A stretch of 64,000 nucleotides of DNA from Dictyophora rubrovolvata (taxonomy: Eukaryota > Basidiomycota > Agaricomycetes > Phallales > Phallaceae), in NCBI GenBank assembly GCA_029959195.1, contig CP114126.1:62001-126000 (forward strand), read 5' to 3'. Of the stretch, positions 55,901-64,000 are shown piece after piece. Position 1 is the stretch's first letter; each line of letters starts with the position of its first letter. The translations under genes were made by a program, and so were the position numbers. The notes beneath the pieces were generated by a model that did not search any database, had not been told where the DNA came from, and saw nothing but the letters and a program-made list of their open reading frames with translations.

Positions 55901-58239
55901 CACTCCGATATTGTGAGGCTTTGCAATGCAAATTCCGTGTCCCAGTGATTTGAATTTTTGATGGCCCATAAAAAATGAACTAGTTCGCATTCATCCGTAT
56001 GGGCCAAAAATAGAATCAGGGTGCGCGACAAGTCTGGAGTCTAGCCGATAACTATGTACATAATAGGATAGGACATATGCGTGTCGATAAGTTCAAGTTG
56101 AAAGTGAGATACAATTAAGACACAACTCACACATCATTATTACTCACGACGTTTCGTCTGACAAAAAACAACAAAAACTACTTGGTTTCAAATGTACATT
56201 TGATGCCATTCCGATAAATTCCGTCACTTCACCGTGACTTTCCCTCTTTTCTTTAATTCGGTAGGTAAAAGCCAAAGAGTGTCCGACTGTCCGTCGTAAC
56301 CTGCCTAATTAGTTGTCGCTCCCCTGTTCGGCTAATACCTATAATTATATCTTGGCCCTTTGTGTACGCGCGCATTATGTGTACAGGTATTCCTGTAACG
56401 GCGTTCAAGTGTCGTCGGACGGGAAACGAGAAAAATTGTCCGAGTCGCGGTGTCATTTGAAATGATGAGCCTTTTCGAGCTTCCATCACAAACGACGTTG
56501 TGAAATTTAGGACCGCCAATAGGTCAGCACACGCATAAAAAATGAATTCCGATATTTGTAGTTGTTTGTCAAGTAGTCGTCACCGCCTTCCGAGTCGAGT
56601 TTTGAAGCTGAAGCGCTAAACCTTTTTTTTCTGTGAGCCCAGAACGGGTTGGGGGACCCCACCCATAAGTCACATATTTCAAAAAAAAAACTCAAATTAT
56701 AACAGCGACTCGAACTCGGCGGATAAATATTGGATCTCGAAAGTAATCACTGGCGTGGAACTTGAAGTGGAGGTTGCCTAGCATGTGGCACTGGAAATGG
56801 GTAATTGAACGTTGTTAAATTCTCCATGCTTGTTTGTGTCTCTTAAAGGCTTGTATATATGCACGTGTGTATTGATGTCAGTCGAAACGTCTAGATTGTT
56901 GAATGGCACGACTTGCGTAAGGCTAGGAATGGATAACCTCTCTTTGTTAAGGTTACAGCGCCAGCCGGAGGCAGTCCTTTTCCGTGATGAACTCTATGAC
57001 TCGGTTGTCTGTGGAAAGGGGATGGCTTCTTGCTCGAGTCCGTCAGGATATATTACTAAGTCCGGCCCCCGCACGGTAGAACAGTAATTTGATTTCCCTG
57101 CAGCCGAGAATTAATGCTTATTAGTTTATAAGAGGTCTTGCGATGCCATACGCACGTACATGTGTGATTTTTGAACTTATCGACGGGAGTCTGAGTTTGC
57201 CAAGAGGCATCAAACTCTCGATTCACTCCGAATTTGAATCCCCCGCATACGATGCCTTCCCATGACATACCGTTCCGATGACTCGTACCACAGGGCTTTT
57301 GTTAGACGAGACCAGAATTGGCACCAAGGGATGCTAAATGACATGCACAGTGCATGAACCAGCTCCTAACGACTGTGCCAGAACGGCTGCGGAATCATCA
57401 TTCCTGGTGCTTCAAGAAAACAGCCATCCAACGTATATAGATACTTGCGCGAGACCGTGTTGGGGTTAAGGCAATGTGGGAACATGTATTACCCAAGTCG
57501 AACTGATAGGCTCGGCTTTGCTCTCAAATTCGCCCGATTCAAAGTCTTCTCTAATTGATTATCTCGTCTTCGGGTTCGGGTCCCTCGTTTGAGAAATACG
57601 AGCACCCAAAAATATGAAGAGCGAAGGAAGCAAAGCTGAGCTTCGGCAATTTCCCCAACACCTGCAAGGAAATCCAGGCCATTTTCCCCCTCCCTGAAGC
57701 AAACATAGAAAATGCCTGTGCACGCACTATGAGAACGACACGATGTGGCCAATTGGGAACCAATTATTATAATTCGGCGGAGATATTAGAACTCGAACCG
57801 TGAGTAAAAATGTCTGATTTGAAATTCGTTCCACTTTCCGGAGAGTCTAAAAACTCTGTTAGAGTAAACATGTAGCGAATAAATAAGTTGAAACAAGGTC
57901 CAGGTTTTAAGATAACGATAACGTCTTCGCGCGCGGATGATTATCCTACTACCCTCAAAAAGGAATTAGCCTTTGCTTCTCTTCTTCCACTAGAGCAGAT
58001 CAGATGCTGTCCGCAGGATCCACGGACAATGCCTTCAATCGGAAGTTCTCTGACAACGACACCGAAGCAGGAAGGTTTCCGAAGGACGGTTCATTAGTCA
58101 AACCTTCGATCAAGGAAGTCACTGGCATTTCAGGGATGATCAGTAAAGCCTTAAGCATTAGTGTCACATCTTTACTATCTGGAACATATGTCATTAAGGA
58201 AGTTCGTATATATACTTTTCCTATAAGAAACGATATCAT
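52972..58239. other. 5.3 kb block without a convincing gene
   Basis: The longest gene-free stretch in the window. The base composition is AT-richer than the coding parts, with no long simple repeats apart from short runs such as tatatata near 55319. All open frames are under 105 codons and show no family motif or splice chaining that I could follow on either strand. No terminal repeats, poly-A-tailed LINE or tRNA-like SINE was noticed by eye. It could be an old decayed element, a noncoding-RNA locus, or simple spacer. Confidence 0.5.
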
Positions 58240-60987
58240 TCATTCATCTAGGATCTCTTCACTGCCGTCCTTAGCCTGTCGAAAAAATTATATATCAGCA
58301 GAGTACTTGTGAATAGAGATTAACATTCGACCTTCTGCAGTAACTTGTTTCTCTTTTCTCTCGCCTTACGCAAGACATTCACAATTTTGCTAATCGGCGT
58401 TTCGTTGAGTTTGCGATGAAGCTCGCGTTCCCAATCTTTCACCTTGTCCAGGTCCCGAGGGGCAAATTGCACCTTCCTTCTCGCGTCATCAACAGACATG
58501 GCAGTTTCATTCATCCGTTCTAGCACAGTTTTGGCGGAGGTGACCTGTTTCGTAGCCTTCGAATTCTTGATGTTCTTTTTCAAAACAATACCAATCGGAA
58601 TCGTGATTTCCGGAAATGCAATACTTGCTTGGATATGAGGAAGAGCTAACCACTCAGCAAGAACATATGTTGCTTCTTCGGACAGCGTTTCTGCATAGAT
58701 CCGTGTTTTCAAATACGGCGCCGGGGCTCGGATGGACGTTTCCAGCGGTAGTGGGCGGAGAGTTGATGTTTTACCAGATGTCGACGGCGACATACTGTAC
58801 TCAATAATTGGGAGAATTTGTGGTACTAGAGGAATATACGTTCCGGTATGCTTGGAAAGATGTATTAGTGACCGGATTATATGGAGATGGTAAGGATATG
58901 ACCGTCCGGCCGAAATTAACCTGACAAGTTACATTTAGCAAAACGTGCATTTAGGTTTCATGTACGACCCATATAGGCTGACTGACTGTATAGTACCAAT
59001 GGAGACTTGAACAAGAGGGTATATGAGAGATCGCAGCTCGCTCTCTCGACCAGCAGCTTGCGCAGCTTCTTCGCTGCAAGCCCGGGCAAGGACTAGGCAC
59101 CAAAAATCGATCGAATGTACATATTGCCAGTTGTAGACTTGCTTGTAAGCCTCCTTTAAGGGCAATGTCAGACAGGATGTCACATATGAGTCGTGGCTCA
59201 ATAGGCCTACCTTCGTTTTACTTTTCATTCCAGCTCTCAATAAAACCGCCAACTGACGAATATAACCAAAAGCATGCTGATATGCCACCCTATCATAACC
59301 GGAAGCGCAATATAATTCGGATGCTGAATTTTTCATCATGGTGATTTGCGGCAAAGTATGAGATGTCGTGATTCTCGAGGATCGAACAAGAGTCAAGTAA
59401 GTATTCTATGAAGAAGAAGCTCAGCACGGGAGAAACAGCGCTAGAAGACGTGTTGCGTACCTTAAGTACCAAGTCTAGAATACCATCATCAGTTGAACAG
59501 GTCAACCGCCTCATTGACAGAAAAGCTGCAATCCGAACGTCGTCATCGGCCGAAGACCATAGATCCAGGCATGTCTATGTAAACATATACAACCCGTTTC
59601 CAGAGATAAACATGTCAGAAAGATGTACCTTAAGGTAAACCTTTACAGCTTTCCTGCTCCCCACAACGTATGGCAATAGTTTAGCGCTTTCGGTAAGTCC
59701 CAAAGTGACCAACTCGATATTGTTTCCGGAGTCCTTTTCATCCTGAGATAGAGAATGTTTAGGTAAGGACTCAATGACGTGTAGAATATTGTGGAAATGA
59801 GACAAAAGGAGCTTCGTCAATCCAGCGAGTTTCTTGGAAGCTGGGGGTTGCTTGCTAGGAAAAAAGAGTGAAAACCAAGTTCACAGGGTACTTGAGAAGA
59901 GTATCGTACAATTTGCCATTGGGCAGTGTTTTATATGGAATATGGTGATCCAAAACGACAGGGGTATAACGCAAAGCAGTGACAATTAATTTCTTGTACA
60001 CTAACGAAAGAACCACGATGATGAGATAGATTTCGATACTGGAGCAACCATATTACCTGTCTGATTGTCCAATCGCCATGCCAAATGAGTCTGGCTCTTT
60101 GAATCGTCTTGGATGTGAGCAGCAGAACGAAATGCGATTAGAAGTCTCCGTAACGCTCGGATAGAACGATGCTAACGCGGTGAAAAGGGATACGACAATG
60201 GGCAGAGATTCAAAGGCTTACTTCTAAAAGAGCTCTTTGCCAGGCCATAAGCGTCTCTTTTGTAAGAATGGGTATCGTATCCCTCATTTCATCCGCCTCC
60301 GGCGACTCGTCGACCTTCAGTGCGTTAGGATCAAACTCTAAAAGTTCTTTATCGTTTTCTTGAAGATACTTGTAAAACTCTGGATCCTTTTCGGCCAATT
60401 TTGATAACTCCTGGATATGAGCCTCGCCCTCATCTACCGAACGTTTATTTGTTTTTTTTCTTTCAAGTAAGATTAAGTAACAGTACCTGATAGTTCATCT
60501 ACCGACGCGAATGAAGCACCATCGTTGTCCTCGTCCTCGTCCTCATCTTCATCCTCATCGCTGTCTTCGTGTAAGCTTTTAGAAACCTCTGATAAACTTC
60601 CCTGTCAATTCAAAGATATACATTAGGCCACTGAATATGACTTGTAAGTCATGGTGGAGACCTACATCCAACTCATCATCATCTTCCATAAAAGCTCCGT
60701 TCAAGATATCGTCCACGGACATCCCCTTGGAACTTTTGCGCATTATTATTGATTTTAAGATAACTCCTTAGTAAACTATCATACCTTTTTCGATTGACAA
60801 CCTCATCCTCCTCGTCGCCAACTTCGGAACCGTCCTCAGGATGAGAGTTGACCGTACCAGGTTTCTTATTCTTCCTTCTATCGATTTGCTTTTTGATTTT
60901 TTGACGCTTATGCCTTTCTTGAATTTGTCGTTTTATCCCTCCCTTGACAGCTAATTTTCTCGATGCTTTGGGAGCTTTCTTGCCCAT
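58240..60987 (-). CDS. NOC2: NOC2, ribosome-biogenesis protein
   Basis: Nucleolar factor that pairs with Noc1 or Noc3 during 60S assembly. From 60987: [39 protein letters not shown], a basic nucleolar signal, [24 protein letters not shown], a run of Asp/Glu, then [29 protein letters not shown], a NOC2 hallmark. Later come [45 protein letters not shown], a [37 protein letters not shown].., [31 protein letters not shown] and [31 protein letters not shown]. The last intron joins KLLQK to [11 protein letters not shown], with the stop at 58240. About nine exons. It is divergent from the DUF1748 gene, 72 bp apart. Confidence 0.93.
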
Positions 60988-61059
60988 GGCTTACTGAGAT
61001 TACATAATTTTGATTATTAATACTATCCACCCCTTATTCAGATACCTTTGCAGTGGAGA

Positions 61060-61460
61060 ATGTTTCCAAGTTTAATTCACTTAGGTATGTGTTCTTGCAC
61101 AATGTTTCATGAAATAATTTAACTATTTTTCGCAGCTATTGATGCATTCCTTATTTCGGCCTTTTTAGCCGGCATGAAACGTTCGACGGGACTAACGTGA
61201 GTTGTACAGTGACGGTTCCATTGGCAGTCGGACGTCACCAAATTGGACTGTTGAATATTTGTGTGCAGACCTGCTCTGGCTCGTGTCCCTAACAAAGACT
61301 TGCGTCAACTATTGCGATCATATCTTGAAATGGGCGAATATGCATTTGATTTTGCGGTTGTCATTCTTGGTGTATGTCGTTCCCTTCCGATCACGCTCTT
61401 GTTTAGCTGCAGCTTTCTTTTTTCCAACAGCGTTCGTCCTTTTTCGAAAGAACACGGTAA
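61060..61460 (+). CDS. DUF1748-family small protein
   Basis: Four exons give about 75 residues: MFPSLIHL, then AIDAFLISAFLAGMKRSTGL, then PALARVPNKDLRQLLRSYLEMGEYAFDFAVVILG, then RSSFFERTR. The pattern H..DA.LIS..LAG.KRSTGLT, YL..GE..FD and S.FFER is that of DUF1748, a fungal family of small proteins of unknown role. All three introns (61085-61135; GTGAGT..TGCAG; GTATGT..AACAG) keep the frame. The first exon is only 25 nt of coding sequence. Confidence 0.85.
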
Positions 61461-61559
61461 AGAAATACGGTCATGTCCAATAACTTTTTAAGAACATGAC
61501 AACTGTATATTTTGCGTATAATCAATAATTATAAACCTCCCCACCATTTTGGATTCAAT

Positions 61560-62031
61560 TCATCCCAGGAAGTTAAATACGAAAAAATGAAGGCAAATTG
61601 AACCCAAAGCAAAATCCGCAAAGGCCCTATGAACATAAGAGGGAGATAACGCATGCTAAATTCGGTGGCATACCTTTCTGGGGAGACGTCTTTGAAATTG
61701 GTCCGGTTGGTTGGATTAACTTGAGAGCGCAGGGAGGCAGTTAGAACGAATTGCCCAACAGCACTGGAAAATCTGGGATGAAAAATGTTTAAGAAGCAGC
61801 GCTTGTTAATTCGATAGAGTATTTCCCTTACCCTGCGAGGAATGCATTGAAAGGAAAGTTGGTAACGAGAATACAGTACAAGAACTGAAATGCTCCGGAT
61901 AGCATGATAAAGACGAGATAGGCGTCGATCATTTTCAGACGATTGGGTGTGTCGTCATTGTACGCTTTCCATAAAGCTTCGACTGGAGAGAGTGAAGAGC
62001 GTTTTGCGTTGCTTGAGCCTTTCGCTGCCAT
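61560..62031 (-). CDS. OST2: OST2/DAD1, oligosaccharyltransferase subunit
   Basis: Small ER-membrane subunit of the N-glycosylation oligosaccharyltransferase. From 62031: MAAKGSSNAKRSSLSPVEAL, then NDDTPNRLKMIDAYLVFIMLSGAFQFLYCILVTNFPFNAFLAG, FSSAVGQFVLTASLRSQVN, FKDVSPERAFADFALGSICLHFFVFNFLG. The three membrane helices, NFPFNAFLAG and C-terminal FNFLG match DAD1. Two introns. It is convergent with the DUF1748 gene and divergent from mS42/43. Confidence 0.95.
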
Positions 62032-62190
62032 GCTCGGAGGTGGCGACTTGGTTGTATTAAGTTTATTACGTAATCACACGCCCAGCTTCTTTCGTCTCGC
62101 TGTTTTTTCTTTTCTTTCTCTCCTCTGTTTCTTTTGCCGAGCACCCCGGTGGGAAGGGAGGCCAAGCGGAAAAAGCTTGCAAATATTCGA

Positions 62191-63289
62191 ATGCAAGCGA
62201 CTTGTAGAAACCAGTACTTGCGACGATTATGTTCTCAAAAACGGATTCCGAAGCCTGGATTCCAAAATCATCGATGCGTGCACCAACTTCGACAATTGCC
62301 ATATGATATTGAACAAGGACTTGGTGACTTTTTGACTCCAAAAGGTTTAAGACTCATCGCTGTAGACTTTCAGCAAGGTCTGTTGACGCGCCTAAACGAG
62401 CAACTAAGAGGTCGGGTTTGTCCTTTTTTTGCAAAGGAGTGAAAATGTGAAACCTGAACTTGATTTTAGGGACAGATTTAGCTACCAAAAGTGTTGTAGA
62501 TGCGGTCATTGCTACCGCATCAGATCCAAAAGCGGTCCTCGCATTTAATTACGCGAGTCAAGCACTAAATAACAGTTTTTTCTTGGAATGTTTGGTATGT
62601 TTATTACAAGCTAAGTAAGGTCAAACCTTTCACTGATCATAATCCGGTAGCAACCCCCGCCTCCAGTTCCTTCAACTGTTGAAGATAATCTAAGTATGCA
62701 CCTGCACAATGCCATTAATCTCAACTTCCATGACTTGAATCATTTCAAATCTACCTTTTCGGCTGCCGCTCTTGGAATGATAAATTCGGGCTGGGTCTGG
62801 TTAGTCGCCGACGAAAAAAGAAACTTAGAGGTCGTGGCAACATTCGGTGCCGGGACTTTATTGGTTCGATCAAGATCTCACATGAAGTCTGGGACTCTCC
62901 CAATAGTCGGAGAATCCATTTATTCTCGATATGAGGGTAATTCACCCCGACCTGCCCGGCCCATAAGTCGAGCTCCTCCCAGCTATGCGCCGCAGTCCAC
63001 AGCTTCTCCCCAGACTGATTCCTTACCAAATGTCTACAATCGAGCACCGACTACCATCAGTAGTCAAGCAGAAGCTCTTGCAGCTGGATTATCCTTGTCC
63101 GGGAATCATTTCGAGGGGATTGGTGATGTCTTAACGCCTTTATTATGTGTTTCTGTTCAGGAGCACGCATGGGTTGGCACTGGATATGGTGTATGGGGAA
63201 AAGAAGAGTATCTAAAACGATTTTGGTCAGTAGTCAACTGGCAAACTGTCTCCCAGATATTCGAACGCATACCGCGATTAAATATCTAG
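62191..63289 (+). CDS. Mitochondrial small-subunit ribosomal protein mS42/mS43 (SOD-like fold)
   Basis: Mitoribosome protein derived from Fe/Mn superoxide dismutase. From 62191: MQATCRNQYLRRLCSQKRI (targeting), LRQLPYDIEQGLGDFLTPKGLRLI, then AFNYASQALNNSFFLECL, LHNAINLNFHDLNHFKSTFSAAALGMINSGWVWLV, a long Ser/Pro insert (SPRPARPISRAPPSYAPQ), then LTPLLCVSVQEHAWVGTGYGVWGKEEYLKRFWSVVNWQTVSQIF. SGWVWLV and VQEHAWV..YG are the SOD-type motifs, with the metal ligands not preserved as in the enzyme, as known for these ribosomal proteins. Whether mS42 (Rsm26) or mS43 (Mrp1) I cannot decide. Two introns. Confidence 0.87.
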
Positions 63290-63475
63290 TTAGAAATATA
63301 ATATAACATCCATATCCATATCAATGTAATTATACACAGTTTTGCTGTATAGTCTGATTTTCGGCTGTTCGGAATTAGCCGTCCGTCCTGGGCCCATTAC
63401 GCGTACACAGGCTCTTTCAGAAGCGACCACCGTTATACTAGACGCGTCACCCTAGAGCTCATATCCTCTGTCATT

Positions 63476-64000
63476 ATGGTTTGTTTCGTTTTCCCACTTC
63501 CTGACAAAATAACATATTACCATATTACTTTCTAATAGTTCAGAAACACTTACGATTCCGACAATACTGTATTCTCTCCACAAGGTCGTCTGCACCAGGT
63601 TGAATATGCGCTAGAAGCCGTAAAACAAGGCTCAGCAGCTGTGGGTTTACGATCCAAAACTCATGCAGTCTTGCTTGCTTTGAAGGTGTGATTATTCTTG
63701 CTACTGGTATACTTTTACAGCCTTCTTATTCCACCTGCTTTTTAAGCGTTCGACTGGAGAATTGGCATCCTACCAACAAAAGATGTTCCGTATAGACGAT
63801 CATGTTGGAATTGCTATTGCGGGTTTAACATCAGATGCACGAGTTCTAAGGTGATATCAAGGTCATAAAATGTCTCTCAATCATATTCTCAACTGGTCTA
63901 TAGTAATTTCATGCGACAACAAGCAATGGCCTCACGGATGACTTTCAATAGACCTATCCCTGTGAACAGACTTGTAAATTCGATAGCTGATAGTAAGCTT
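63476..64000 (+). CDS. PRE5: 20S proteasome alpha6 subunit (PRE5/PSMA1), 3' end missing
   Basis: Alpha-ring subunit of the proteasome. The coding part of exon 1 is the ATG alone (63476-63478), followed by an intron at 63479-63538, then [49 protein letters not shown], the alpha-subunit signature with YD..V..FSP.GR..QVEYA. Then [34 protein letters not shown], and after another intron [29 protein letters not shown]. The match is to alpha6 (RNxYD, GSAxVGLxSKTHAV). The rest lies beyond the window; the last bases may be an intron donor. Confidence 0.95.

Noticed and set aside
58000-58239. A 79-codon minus-strand frame just after NOC2
   Set aside because: The last NOC2 intron leads to a clear stop at 58240, and this frame has no NOC2-like sequence; it is probably 3' UTR.

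Overview
This window is nuclear DNA of a mushroom-forming basidiomycete (Agaricomycetes). It holds about 34 protein genes in 64 kb. Almost all are split by many short introns of about 48-70 nt with GT..AG ends. Several families point to this group: a DUF6593 protein, a bZIP protein with a DUF3425 tail, a GH128 glucanase and a DUF1748 protein. Gene order is typical of a compact fungal genome, with many head-to-head starts 9-310 bp apart and tail-to-tail ends 60-210 bp apart. I see no tRNA, rRNA, CRISPR array, intact transposon or viral element. Nothing looks like a defence island or a biosynthetic cluster.

Layout. 1-7.7 kb: 3' part of a gamma-tubulin complex gene, a vWA-domain protein, the CRL4 adaptor CDT2, the Golgi GTPase ARL1 and, head to head with it, the TRAPP subunit TRS20/sedlin. 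8-19 kb: a poly-Gln protein of unknown role, spliceosomal CWC21 with a long RS tail, then two adjacent mitochondrial PLP enzymes (ARG8 acetylornithine aminotransferase and HEM1 5-aminolevulinate synthase), then a C2-domain protein with a long proline tail that resembles the cytokinesis proteins Fic1/Inn1. 19-27 kb: a small membrane protein, a beta-propeller protein, a secreted M28 aminopeptidase, mitochondrial uL11, an AhpD-like protein and a secreted GH128 beta-glucanase. 27.5-36.6 kb: a two-RRM protein, a G-patch protein (GPATCH11 type), two lineage-specific proteins, a bZIP factor, mitochondrial uS14 and a small membrane protein. 38.6-53 kb: a flippase-kinase type AGC kinase (FPK1/NRC-2), an HSF-type transcription factor, a VTT/TVP38 membrane protein, a small unknown, a PEX11-like protein and a Tctex1 dynein light chain. 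53.0-58.2 kb: a 5.3 kb block with no convincing gene. 58.2-64 kb: a dense housekeeping run of NOC2, a DUF1748 protein, OST2/DAD1, a mitochondrial mS42/mS43 protein and the 5' part of proteasome subunit PRE5.

The most interesting signals are in gene structure. A 4-nt micro-exon is needed to spell the usual P-loop of ARL1, and a competing in-frame splice would change one P-loop residue. Two introns have GC-AG ends (ARG8 and the bZIP gene). The HSF gene has a 199-nt intron that is itself open, so retention swaps a Gln-rich tail for a His-rich one. A tetranucleotide repeat abuts a 3' splice site. Two divergent genes have start codons only 9 bp apart. The proteasome gene has an intron directly after its ATG.

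All gene models were built by eye from codon continuity, splice-site sequences and remembered family motifs. Ends and small exons are therefore hypotheses. Function calls for well-known families are firm; those marked hypothetical are not.
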